A DNA stretch of 64,000 nucleotides, from positions 434,001-498,000 of the forward strand of contig CBDBQC010000003.1 in NCBI GenBank assembly GCA_965209205.1, given 5' to 3'. The notes beneath the pieces are model-generated. The model saw only the letters and a list, made by a program, of their open reading frames with translations, searched no databases and was not told where the DNA came from. The stretch is from TK10-74A sp965209205 (GTDB lineage Bacteria; Chloroflexota; Dehalococcoidia; Bin125). A program made the translations under genes and the position numbers. Position 1 is the stretch's first letter. Each line of letters starts with the position of its first letter. This document shows positions 45,003 through 52,942 of the stretch, one piece after another.

Positions 45003-46106
45003 TCAGGACGCCGGCTGGGCGGCGGGCCCCTCGTGGAAGGGCGAGCCGCAGAACTCTTCGTAGTCGATCAGCTCGGTGACGGTGGGGGCGTCACCGCAGA
45101 GCGGGCAGTCGGGGGCGCGGCGGATTTTCACCGTGCGGAACTCCATCGCCAGGGCGTCGTAGAGCAGCAGGCGGTTGACCAGCGGCTCGCCGATGCCCAG
45201 CAGCAGCTTGAGTGCCTCGGTGGCCTGGATCGCGCCGACCGTGCCCGGCAGCGCGCCCAGGACGCCCGCCTCGGCACAGGAGGGGACCATACCGGGCGGC
45301 GGCGGGCTGGGGTAGAGGCAGCGGTAACAGCCCTCGCCGGGCAGGAAGGTGGTCACCTGGCCCTCGAAGAGGAAGATGCTGCCGTCGACGAGCTTGACCC
45401 CGGCCAGGAAGGCGGCGTCGTTGACCAGGTAGCGGGTGGCGAAGTTGTCGGCCCCGTTCACGACGATGTCGTACTGCGGGATGATCGCCATCGCGTTCTC
45501 CGACGTCAGCGGCTCGGCGTGCTTGACGACGACGACGTTGGGGTTCATGTCGGCGATGCGGTCGGCGGCGGAGTCGACCTTGGGGCGGTCGAGGTCGCCC
45601 GTGCCGTGGATGATCTGTCGCTGCAGGTTGCTGCGGTCGACGACGTCGAAGTCGACGATGCCGAGCGTGCCGACGCCCGCCGCGGCCAGGTAGACGAGCA
45701 CCGGCGAGCCGAGCCCGCCGGCGCCCACGACGAGCACCTTGCCGTCGTTGATCTTGCGCTGCCCGGTGGGGCCCACCTGCTCCATGATCAGGTGCCGCGA
45801 GTAGCGGTCGACCTGCTCCGCGGTCATCACCGAGCCGCCGGCGATGGCGGGGATGACGGAGACCTCGTCGCCGTCGCCGACGGCGGTGTCCGAGCCGTCG
45901 AGCGTGGAGATCTCGTGGTTGTTCACGTAGACGTTGACGTGGCTCAGGATCTGGCGGTCCTCGGTGAAGACGAGCGCGCCGAATCCGGGGTAGCGCTGCT
46001 CGAGGTCGCGCAGCACACCGCCGACGTCGCTGCCGTCCGCATCGACGAAGATGCGGTTGCCCGTCAGCCGCCGGAACGGGGTGGGGATGTAGACCTTCAC
46101 TGCCAT
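45003..46106 (-). CDS. Sulfur carrier fused to ThiF/MoeB-like E1 activating enzyme
   Basis: The 367-residue product starts with a complete CysO-like domain (1-91, ending IPAIAGG). It continues into an E1-like adenylyltransferase from Met94: RYSRHLIMEQVG, the ATP site VVGAGGLGSPVLVYLAAAG (127-145), DVVDRSNLQRQI, and zinc pairs CYRC and CPLC. The C-terminal rhodanese of MoeZ is lacking. E1 normally adenylates a separate carrier's C-terminus; here one carrier is covalently attached. Options are intramolecular use after cleavage, an internal start at Met94 (base 45827), or a carrier-mimic that positions free CysO. GGAGGAG precedes the ATG. Confidence 0.92.
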   Translation of the reverse strand: MAVKVYIPTPFRRLTGNRIFVDADGSDVGGVLRDLEQRYPGFGALVFTEDRQILSHVNVYVNNHEISTLDGSDTAVGDGDEVSVIPAIAGGSVMTAEQVDRYSRHLIMEQVGPTGQRKINDGKVLVVGAGGLGSPVLVYLAAAGVGTLGIVDFDVVDRSNLQRQIIHGTGDLDRPKVDSAADRIADMNPNVVVVKHAEPLTSENAMAIIPQYDIVVNGADNFATRYLVNDAAFLAGVKLVDGSIFLFEGQVTTFLPGEGCYRCLYPSPPPPGMVPSCAEAGVLGALPGTVGAIQATEALKLLLGIGEPLVNRLLLYDALAMEFRTVKIRRAPDCPLCGDAPTVTELIDYEEFCGSPFHEGPAAQPAS

Positions 46107-46145
46107 CGCTGCTCCTCCGTGCTCGCCGTGTTCACGCTCGCCGCA

Positions 46146-47102
46146 TTAGCGCAGCCGGGCCGTGAGGCTCCGCGCCGCGGATTCCAGATCAACGCTCAGA
46201 TACCGCTCCCCGGTGTCGCACAGGATGGTCACCACCCGCTGCGTGGCATCCATATCCTCGGCGACGCGCAGGGCGGCGTGGACGTTCGCGCCGGCCGAGA
46301 CGCCCACCAGGACGCCCTCCTCCCGCGCCAGCCGGGCCGTCATCGCGTAGGCGTCCTCGTCGCTGACGCCCATCACCTCGTCGTAGACGTCGCGGTCGAG
46401 CACGCCCGGGACGAACGACGCGCCGATGCCCTGGATCCCGTGCACGCCGAAGCGGCCGCCGCGCAGCACCGGCGACTTCGCCGGCTCGACCGCGATCACG
46501 CGCACGTCGGGCAGCCGCTCGCGCAGGACCGCGCCGACGCCGGTGATCGTGCCGCCGGTGCCCACGCCCGCGACGAAGGCGTCGATGCGGCCCCCGGTGG
46601 CGGTCCAAATCTCCTCGGCCGTGGTGCGCCGGTGGACGTCGGGGTTGGCTGGGTTCTGGAACTGCTGGGGCATGAAGTGGCCGGGCTGCCGGGCCAGCTC
46701 CTCGGCCGCGAAGACGGCGCCGCTCATGCCCTCGATGGCGGGGGTGAGGACGAGTTCGGCACCGTAGCGGGCGAACAGCTTGCGCCGCTCGACGCTGTAG
46801 TCCTCGGGCATGGTGAGGACGAGGCGGTAGCCCTTGGCGGCGGCGACCAGCGCCAGCCCGACGCCGGTGTTGCCGCTCGTCGGCTCGACGATGGTGTCGC
46901 CCGGATGGAGCAGCCCGTCGTGCTCGGCGGCCTCGATCATGGACTTGGCGATGCGGTCCTTGACGGAGCCGCCGGGGTTGAGCGATTCCAGCTTGCCGAG
47001 CAGCTCCGCCCCGCCCGGCGGGACGACCCGCTGCAGGCGCAGCATCGGCGTCTCGCCCACGAGGTCGAGCAGGCTGTCGACGATGCCGCTGCGGTTGCTC
47101 AT
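46146..47102 (-). CDS. cysK: Cysteine synthase (O-acetylserine sulfhydrylase)
   Basis: A PLP enzyme making cysteine from O-acetylserine and sulfide. ATG 47102 (MSNRSGIVDSLLDL) has GAGG upstream; the longer frame is antisense to other signals. The 318-residue product has LVGETPMLRLQRV, the lysine in GGSVKDRIAKSM, EPTSGNTGVGLALVAAAKGY and GTGGTITGVG. It is distinct from the CysM paralogue, so two routes to cysteine exist side by side. It follows the Rrf2 regulator by 50 bp containing GAGTYCCACC direct repeats. Confidence 0.94.
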   Translation of the reverse strand: MSNRSGIVDSLLDLVGETPMLRLQRVVPPGGAELLGKLESLNPGGSVKDRIAKSMIEAAEHDGLLHPGDTIVEPTSGNTGVGLALVAAAKGYRLVLTMPEDYSVERRKLFARYGAELVLTPAIEGMSGAVFAAEELARQPGHFMPQQFQNPANPDVHRRTTAEEIWTATGGRIDAFVAGVGTGGTITGVGAVLRERLPDVRVIAVEPAKSPVLRGGRFGVHGIQGIGASFVPGVLDRDVYDEVMGVSDEDAYAMTARLAREEGVLVGVSAGANVHAALRVAEDMDATQRVVTILCDTGERYLSVDLESAARSLTARLR

Positions 47103-47152
47103 CAAGGGCCTCGCCTGCAATCGACTCAACTGGGTGGAACTCGGGGTGGGAC

Positions 47153-47584
47153 TCAAATGGAGTAGCGGCCGCCGGTGCGGACCGCGTCGCGCTCGGCGAG
47201 GTCGGCCAGGGTGCGGTCGCGGAGGACGCCGACGATGGCGTCGCGGACGTCCTCCCACATGCGCAACTGGCCGGCCGACCCGGTGCAGTCGAGGTTGGGG
47301 CTGTCCAGGCAGGCCCCGACGGTGATGTTGCCGTCGAGGCTCTCGACGACGGCGTCCATGCGGATCTCGCCGGGGTCCATGGCCAGCTCGTGGCCGCCCT
47401 GCGCGCCGCGGACCGAGCGCGCGAAGCCGGCCGTGCGCAGCGCGCCCAGCACCTGCCCCACGAGGGACTCGGGGATGCCCTGCCGGGCGGCGATCTCGCC
47501 GCTGGGGATCGGCCCGCTGCCGCGATGCTGCGCCAGATCGACGAGCGCGCGGATGCCGTAGTCGCCCTTGTTCGAGAGTCGCAT
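47153..47584 (-). CDS. Rrf2 family transcriptional regulator (CymR/IscR-like)
   Basis: A 143-residue winged-helix protein with the Rrf2 start MRLSNKGDYGIRALVDLA and VGQVLGALRTAGFARSVRGAQGG recognition region. Cys pair CLDSPNLDC (about 91-99) lies where IscR has its cluster ligands, but the third Cys is missing, so thiol or partner sensing is more likely than a stable Fe-S cluster. It heads the cysteine genes and is divergent from cysH, so it most likely regulates sulfur assimilation, as CymR does in Bacillus. Confidence 0.9.
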   Translation of the reverse strand: MRLSNKGDYGIRALVDLAQHRGSGPIPSGEIAARQGIPESLVGQVLGALRTAGFARSVRGAQGGHELAMDPGEIRMDAVVESLDGNITVGACLDSPNLDCTGSAGQLRMWEDVRDAIVGVLRDRTLADLAERDAVRTGGRYSI

Positions 47585-47653
47585 TACGCCTCGCTCCGAC
47601 GGGTGGCCCCCCCGCGCTCCCTCATCGGGGCGGCGAGCGGGCGAATCCGGGTA

Positions 47654-47719
47654 ATCCTAACCGGAATGGTAGCATTTGGCGGGGCGGCTCCCGGGACGCC
47701 AATGTGTCGTGGTTAAACT
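47654..47719. promoter_or_regulatory. Divergent rrf2/cysH control region
   Basis: TAGGAT (47659-47654, minus) fits a -10 for the Rrf2 gene and TAAACT (47714-47719, plus) one for cysH, giving a cysH leader of about 33 nt. Between them lies the relatively AT-rich CTAACCGGAATGGTAGCATTT (47657-47677), a likely regulator site. The sulfite reductase promoter region contains a loosely similar CTAAGACCACCGGATTTAT. The operator is inferred. Confidence 0.4.
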
Positions 47720-47758
47720 GGGACCGCGGGGCCGCCGACGGGCGGCGCGGAGGGACGG

Positions 47759-48514
47759 ATGGGCATGACTTCGCTGGACCCGACGGCGCTCGCCGCCGAC
47801 CTGGACCCGCTCGACCCGGCCGCCACGATCGGGCGGGCGCTGGAGCTGTTCCCCGGCGAGACGCTGATCTCGTTCAGCGGCGCCGAGGACGTCGTCCTGA
47901 TCGACATGGCCGCGAAGAGCGGGCGCCCCTATCGCGCCTTCACGCTCGACACCGGGCGGCTGCACCCGGAGACGCTGGAGTTCGTGGAGCTGGTGCGCAA
48001 GCGCTACGGGACGACGATCGAAGTCGCGTTCCCGGATCCCGCGGCAGTGCAGGCCCTGGTGCGCGACCGCGGTCTCTTCTCGTTCTACGAGGACGGCCAC
48101 GAGCAGTGCTGCGGGATCCGCAAGGTCGAGCCGCTGCGGCGCATGCTGGCGGGGGCGCGCGCCTACATCACGGGCCAGCGCCAGGACCAGAGCCCGGCGA
48201 CGCGGGCCGCGATCCCCCTGGTGCAGGAGGACGCCGGCTTCTCGGCCGACCCGGCGCGACCGCTGATCAAGTTCAACCCGCTGGCCCGCTGGACATCGGT
48301 GCAGGTGTGGGACTACATCCGCGCGCACGACGTGCCCTACAACCCGCTGCACGACCGCGGCTTCAAATCGATCGGCTGCGCGCCCTGCACGCGCCCCACC
48401 AACCCCGGCGAGCACGAGCGCGCCGGCCGCTGGTGGTGGGAGGAAGCGACGCAGAAGGAGTGCGGCCTGCACGCGATGAACCTGCCGCCGGGCGGTCCCA
48501 CGTCGGTCGTGTAG
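47759..48514 (+). CDS. cysH: Phosphoadenylyl/adenylyl-sulfate reductase
   Basis: Reduces activated sulfate to sulfite. The 251-residue product has the PP-loop SFSGAEDVVLIDMA, TLDTGRLHPETLEF, and the cysteine set CCGIRK, CAPC and ECGLH of [4Fe-4S] enzymes, which usually prefer APS. ATG 47759 has GGAGGGA upstream; ATG 47765 is an alternative. No sulfurylase or APS kinase gene is present in the window. It diverges from the Rrf2/cysteine cluster and converges on the permease. Confidence 0.94.
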   Translation: MGMTSLDPTALAADLDPLDPAATIGRALELFPGETLISFSGAEDVVLIDMAAKSGRPYRAFTLDTGRLHPETLEFVELVRKRYGTTIEVAFPDPAAVQALVRDRGLFSFYEDGHEQCCGIRKVEPLRRMLAGARAYITGQRQDQSPATRAAIPLVQEDAGFSADPARPLIKFNPLARWTSVQVWDYIRAHDVPYNPLHDRGFKSIGCAPCTRPTNPGEHERAGRWWWEEATQKECGLHAMNLPPGGPTSVV

Positions 48515-48577
48515 GACCTGCGCGCGTCGCGCCCACGGTGTCGGCCGCGCCGTTGGCCCCATCGCGCCGGGGTCACG

Positions 48578-48613
48578 TTCCCCCTCTCGGTCCAGGAGGA
48601 TGGAGAGGCGGGA
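48578..48613. repeat. Degenerate CT/AG-rich palindrome, third copy
   Basis: GTTCCCCCTCTC matches the arm of the repeat at 22911, and CCTCTC (48583-48588) can pair with GAGAGG (48603-48608). The rest of the stem has decayed. It lies in the 122-bp gap between the convergent cysH and permease genes and could help end both transcripts. Confidence 0.45.
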
Positions 48614-48636
48614 GTCGTGCGGGCGGGGCGGGGCGT

Positions 48637-49716
48637 TCAGATCAGGGTCAGCGCGAGCGGCAGCGCGACGATGCCGACGATGAAGCCGGCGAGGCTGGTT
48701 CGGTCGCGGCCGATGCGGTGCGCCGCCCCATGGATGGCGCGGACGTAGGGGCGGTAGACGACGGTCAGCACGACCAGCGCCACGAGCGTCGCGAGGATCA
48801 TCGTCGTCACCACGATGATGGCGGCGCCGCCCCGCTCCAGCGCCGCCGCGGCGAACAGCGTGTCGACGAAGGTCGTGATATTGGCGCCGAGCACGTAGGG
48901 CACGATCGCGTCGCGGCGGATGGTGCCGCGCAGGGCCATCGGCACGAGCAGCGTGAGCGAGACCGCGACCGACAGGGTGGCGAGGGTGACGCCGGCGCCC
49001 AGCGCGAACATCGGCCAGCGGCCGCGCAGCCGGCCCGGGGTCGCCGCCAGGCGGTCGCCGGCGTTCTCGGGGCTGGGCAGCGCGTGGTCGACGAGGCGCA
49101 GCGCGGCGAGCAGCAGGAAGACCGCCGCCGCGAACAGCAGCCCGGCCGGCAGCACCTCCTGCAGGCGCCCGAGGATGGGGTCGTAGATCGCGTCGCTGAG
49201 GGCGGTGATCGGCGCGACGGCGCCGAATTCCGCCCCGTCGAACCAGCCGCCCTCCAGCGCAGCGAGGCCGAGCAGGGCGACGGGGACCCAGGTCGTGGCT
49301 GTGACGAGGAAGGCGACGATGCCCACGTGGACGCTGTCGGCCAGGCCCCGCCCGCGCAGGTAGTAGAGGAAGCCGACCACCAGGACGATGAACGACGCGC
49401 CGATGCGCGAGCCGACGACCTGCGCGAAGGCCTCGGACGGTGTGAGCACGCCGGCGTCGAGCAGGGTGAGGGCGGTCGCGGCGATGGGTGAGCCGCTGAG
49501 CACGACGTACGAGCCGAGCCAGCCCAGTCCCACGAGATTGAGCGCGCCCTGGGCGTCGAGCACGTCCAGAACGTCGGCCAGCGCCCCGGCGCTGAGCACC
49601 AGCGCCCGCAGTGCCAGCAGGAAAACGAAGAGGGCGAGCGGCGCGGCCAGCCAGCGATGCGCGGGCCGGGTCGGCAGACGGCCGCGGGCGAATGCGCGGG
49701 CCGCTAGACCGCGCAC
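48637..49716 (-). CDS. Na/Pi cotransporter-like permease in the sulfite reductase operon
   Basis: The 359-residue membrane protein has about nine helices and two inverted half-repeats typical of the Na+/phosphate cotransporter family: GSPIAATALTLLDAGVLTPSEAFAQVVGSRIG and VLGANITTFVDTLFAAAALERGG. GTG 49716 has GGGGGAG upstream and overlaps the sulfite reductase stop by 13 bp, so they are one transcript. The position suggests sulfate or a related oxyanion as substrate; phosphate is the family default. Substrate assignment is inference. Confidence 0.75.
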   Translation of the reverse strand: MRGLAARAFARGRLPTRPAHRWLAAPLALFVFLLALRALVLSAGALADVLDVLDAQGALNLVGLGWLGSYVVLSGSPIAATALTLLDAGVLTPSEAFAQVVGSRIGASFIVLVVGFLYYLRGRGLADSVHVGIVAFLVTATTWVPVALLGLAALEGGWFDGAEFGAVAPITALSDAIYDPILGRLQEVLPAGLLFAAAVFLLLAALRLVDHALPSPENAGDRLAATPGRLRGRWPMFALGAGVTLATLSVAVSLTLLVPMALRGTIRRDAIVPYVLGANITTFVDTLFAAAALERGGAAIIVVTTMILATLVALVVLTVVYRPYVRAIHGAAHRIGRDRTSLAGFIVGIVALPLALTLI

Positions 49717-51479
49717 TCCCCCTCGCCCATTTCGTCGAGGTTGAAGAGCTTGTTGGCCTCGTGGTCGACGAACATGAGCGGGTCGTCGGTGAACTTGGGC
49801 GGCGCGCTGAACTGGCCCAGCAGGCCGCGGAAGTGCTTGAGGCCGCGGCGCTGCGAGTAGTCGCGGAAGATCTCACCGTCGTCGCGGGCGGCCTTGTAGT
49901 CGTCGATGACGGCGTGCACGGCGTCCGCCACGCGCTTGGCAGGCACCTTGCCGACGATCCGGGCGATCCCGGCGCCCTCGATGTCGGTCCCGCCGCCGAT
50001 CAGCACGTTGAAGGAGGGGACGAGGCGGCCGTCGGCGTGCATCGCGGCGCCGTGGAAGCCGATGTCGGCCATGTGGTGGTGCCCGCAGGAGTTGGGGCAG
50101 CCGCTGATCTTGATGCGCATGCGCTCGACCAGGGCATCCTCCGGGCCGCGCGCGATGACGCTGTCGCGCAGCACGCTCGCCAGCCCCTTGGAGGAGGTGA
50201 TGCCCAGCGCGCAGGTGTCGGAGCCCGGGCACGACATGACGTCGGCCAGCTGGTGAGCGCTGGGCTCGTTGAGCTCCAGTTCCCCGAGGCGCAGGTAGAG
50301 GTCGGCCAGATCCTGCTCCCGGATCCAGCGCAGGATCAGCGCCTGCTGCGCGGTGATGCGCAGGCGGCCGCCGGAGAACTCGCGCGTGAGGTCGGCCAGG
50401 GCGTGCATCTGCTCGACGGTCAGGTCGCCCAGCGGCACGGTCACGTAGACGGCGTAGAAGCCGTCCTGGGTCTGCGGCACCAGGTTCGTGCGCTTCCACT
50501 CGGCGAAGTCCGCATCGGGCAGGTCGGCCGTCCCGACGAGGCGCGGGGCCGTCGTGGGGACCTCCTCCTCGACGTGCATGAACTCGGAGACCTGGCGGAA
50601 GTGCGGGTCGTCGGCGGGCGGCAGCTGCTCGAGCGCCTCCTGCACCTGCAGGCGGAACTGCTCGATGCCGACCGACTTGATGTAGAACTTGATGCGCGCC
50701 TTATTGCGGTTCTTGCGCGGCCCGTTGGCGTTGAAGACGGTCAGCACCGCCTCCGTGATGCGCGCGACCTCGTTGGCCGGGAGGAACTCGTCGAGCGTCT
50801 CGGCCAGGTGGGGCGCGGCGCCCAGCCCGCCGCCCACGACGACCTTGAAGCCCCGCTCGACACGGCCGTCGACCTCGCGCGTGCGCGCGACGAAGCCGAT
50901 GTCGTGCATGGGCACCAGCCCGAAGTCGTGGTCGCTGGCCGAGAACGCGGGCTTGAACTTGCGCGGCAGCAACTGGCAGACGTCGAGGCGCAGGCAGTGC
51001 GCCGAGACCGCCGCCGCGTAGGGCGTGACGTCGAAGGCCTCGTCGGGCCCGACGCCGGAGAGGTGGTCGCCGGTGACGTTGCGCACCGTGTTGCCGCAGG
51101 CCTCGCGCGTGGTGAGGTCCACCGAACTGAGCATGCGCATCACGGTGGGCGTCTGGTCGAGCGGCACGAAGTGCATCTGCAGGTCCTGGCGCGTCGTCAG
51201 GTGCCCCACGCGGCGCGGCGCGTAGCGGTCGATGATGTCGGCCAGCATGTCCACCTGCTCGGCGTTGAGGCCGCCGTAGGGGATCTTGACGCGGATCATG
51301 TGTACGTCGGGCTGCCGCTGGCCGTAGATGCCGTGCTGCAGGCGGAAGAGGCGAAACTCCAGCGGGTCGATCTCGTCACGCTGGAAGCGCCGCACGTGCG
51401 CCTCGTAGTTCTGGATCTCGGCCTCGATCTCGTCGGGCAGGTCGAAGTCGGTCGCGGGGTCGAGTTGTGCGGTGGTCAT
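49704..51479 (-). CDS. Ferredoxin-type sulfite (or nitrite) reductase
   Basis: Six-electron reduction of sulfite to sulfide on coupled sirohaem and 4Fe-4S. From ATG 51479 (MTTAQL) the product has 591 residues with duplicated half-domains: IPYGGLNAEQVDMLADI, GHLTTRQDLQMHFV, TREACGNTVRNVTGD, and the cluster ligands CPGSDTC and CPNSC. Sulfite and nitrite reductases share these motifs; the cysH, cysK and cysM context favours sulfite. It has its own promoter and is coupled to the downstream permease. Confidence 0.92.
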   Translation of the reverse strand: MTTAQLDPATDFDLPDEIEAEIQNYEAHVRRFQRDEIDPLEFRLFRLQHGIYGQRQPDVHMIRVKIPYGGLNAEQVDMLADIIDRYAPRRVGHLTTRQDLQMHFVPLDQTPTVMRMLSSVDLTTREACGNTVRNVTGDHLSGVGPDEAFDVTPYAAAVSAHCLRLDVCQLLPRKFKPAFSASDHDFGLVPMHDIGFVARTREVDGRVERGFKVVVGGGLGAAPHLAETLDEFLPANEVARITEAVLTVFNANGPRKNRNKARIKFYIKSVGIEQFRLQVQEALEQLPPADDPHFRQVSEFMHVEEEVPTTAPRLVGTADLPDADFAEWKRTNLVPQTQDGFYAVYVTVPLGDLTVEQMHALADLTREFSGGRLRITAQQALILRWIREQDLADLYLRLGELELNEPSAHQLADVMSCPGSDTCALGITSSKGLASVLRDSVIARGPEDALVERMRIKISGCPNSCGHHHMADIGFHGAAMHADGRLVPSFNVLIGGGTDIEGAGIARIVGKVPAKRVADAVHAVIDDYKAARDDGEIFRDYSQRRGLKHFRGLLGQFSAPPKFTDDPLMFVDHEANKLFNLDEMGEGECAV

Positions 51480-51578
51480 GATGGCTCCCGTGCGGTCGCG
51501 CCTCGAAGGGACGATAACCATAGCGCGTCCGCCCACAGACCAGTGTATTCGCGGCCGTCAACCGGTCTCTTCAATCAA

Positions 51579-51606
51579 AGTGTACTAAGACCACCGGATT
51601 TATCAA
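51579..51606 (-). promoter_or_regulatory. Promoter of the sulfite reductase operon
   Basis: TTGATA (51606-51601), 16 bp, TACACT (51584-51579) on the minus strand. Start would be near 51572, leaving a 93-nt leader. The surrounding 80 bp are much less GC-rich than the window and may hold an Rrf2 or other sulfur-control site. Confidence 0.5.
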
Positions 51607-51630
51607 GATTGGGCGCAACGCTCCGGCGGC

Positions 51631-51894
51631 TCAGCGCGAGAGCGCCCGCGCGATCGCGACGCGCAGGGCGGGCGGCTCGAACGGGGCCGCGATGATCTCC
51701 TCGGCGCCGCAGGCGACGACCGGCACGCGCTCCCCGTAGCGGGCGACGAGGGCGGGGTCGGCGTCGATGTCGAGCACCGTGACGTCGAAGTCGAGCACGG
51801 GGGCGAGGCGCTGCAGTTGGGCGCGCGCCTCCGCGCAGAGGTGGCAGCCGTCGCGGTCGTAGAGGATGAAGCGGGGGCGGGCGGGGGCGGCCAT
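51631..51894 (-). CDS. Glutaredoxin-like (DUF836) protein
   Basis: An 87-residue thioredoxin-fold protein. The strand YDRDGCHLCAEARAQL carries CHLC in place of the classical CPYC; VLDIDADPALVARYGERVPVV is the second conserved region, with the cis-Pro in RVPVV. Length is typical of DUF836 proteins. It lies one base after lgt and may assist thiol or haem-apocytochrome chemistry with ResB, but no partner is shown. Confidence 0.85.
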   Translation of the reverse strand: MAAPARPRFILYDRDGCHLCAEARAQLQRLAPVLDFDVTVLDIDADPALVARYGERVPVVACGAEEIIAAPFEPPALRVAIARALSR

Positions 51895-51895
51895 G

Positions 51896-52942
51896 TCAGC
51901 CGGGATCCCGGCGCTTGCGCCGCCGCACCCCGCCGGGCCCCGATCGGGCGGCGGGCGGGCGGGGCGGGGCCTTCGATGGCGGGGCGGAGTCGGGCTTGCG
52001 CGGCGCGGCGCCGCGGCGTCGCTCGCGGGCCTCCTCGCGGTGCAGCGCCCGCGACAGGGCCAGCGGCTCGGGCCGGGCGGGCGGATTGCGCCACAGGTAC
52101 CAGGCCATCGCCAGCGCCAGCAGGCCGGTCAGGATGGCCAGCAGTTGCGGCACCGACATCCCGCCGAAGGCGGTCTGCTCGTCGGTGCGGAGCAGGGCCA
52201 GGAGGCCGCGCACGGCGGCGTAGGCCAGGACGTAGAAGACGAAGCCCCAGCCGGGCAGCAACCGCGTGCGGCGCAGGAGCAGCAGCCCGCCCAGGATCAT
52301 GAAGTCGAGGATCAGTTCGTAGCCGCCGGCGACGGGGTGCACGGGCACCGGCGCCTCGGCGAGGGCGCCGGTCTGTCCGCGGAACCAGTTGGCGGCGGGC
52401 GGGATGACGCCGTCGACGATGGAGGCCCAGGGGCCGTCGGTGCTGGGGTGGGTGTAGCGGAACGCCCAGGGCAGGTCGGCGGCCTTGGCGAAGTGCTCGC
52501 CGTTGATCGTGTCGCCCAGGCGGCCGACGGCCTGGCCCAGGATCATGCCGGGCGCGGCCGCGTCGAGCGCCAGCCAGCGAGGGAAGCCCGGCTTCCAGAT
52601 CACGACGTAGATGAAGCCGCCGAGGGCGCCGCCGATCATCGCGCCGTAGACCGAGATGCCGCCGTCGGTGAGGGCGAAGATGTCGCCCACGTTGTGGATC
52701 AGGTCGGTGTGCTCGAGCACCCACAGGGCGCGCGCGCCCACGATGCCGCAGGGCACCGCGACCAGCGCGATCGTGAAGGCGTCGTCCTCGGGCAGACCGA
52801 CGCGCCGGGCGCAGCGCACCGCCAGCCAGACGCCGCCCGCGATGCCGACGGCCGTGAAGAAGCCGTGCCACGTGAGGGCGAAGCCGCCGTCGAAGATGTG
52901 CGGGTTGAGGTGAATGTTGATCGCGGCGACGAGGTCGAGCAT
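51896..52942 (-). CDS. lgt: Prolipoprotein diacylglyceryl transferase
   Basis: Lgt lipidates the lipobox cysteine. The 348-residue product has about seven helices, the GGISVYGAMIGGALGGF segment, GQAVGRLGDTINGEHF (consensus GRxGNFxNxE with Asp for Asn-Phe) and HPVAGGYELILDF. A basic Pro/Arg tail of about 60 residues follows the last helix. Its ATG overlaps the resB stop by one base, linking lipoprotein and cytochrome maturation genes. Confidence 0.93.
   Translation of the reverse strand: MLDLVAAINIHLNPHIFDGGFALTWHGFFTAVGIAGGVWLAVRCARRVGLPEDDAFTIALVAVPCGIVGARALWVLEHTDLIHNVGDIFALTDGGISVYGAMIGGALGGFIYVVIWKPGFPRWLALDAAAPGMILGQAVGRLGDTINGEHFAKAADLPWAFRYTHPSTDGPWASIVDGVIPPAANWFRGQTGALAEAPVPVHPVAGGYELILDFMILGGLLLLRRTRLLPGWGFVFYVLAYAAVRGLLALLRTDEQTAFGGMSVPQLLAILTGLLALAMAWYLWRNPPARPEPLALSRALHREEARERRRGAAPRKPDSAPPSKAPPRPPAARSGPGGVRRRKRRDPG

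Noticed and set aside
41871..47165. A 1764-codon open frame on the plus strand across the sulfur island
   Set aside because: It is the complement of folPK, mec, cysM, cysO, the carrier-E1 gene and cysK, all of which match known families. GC-rich third positions keep the opposite frame open.
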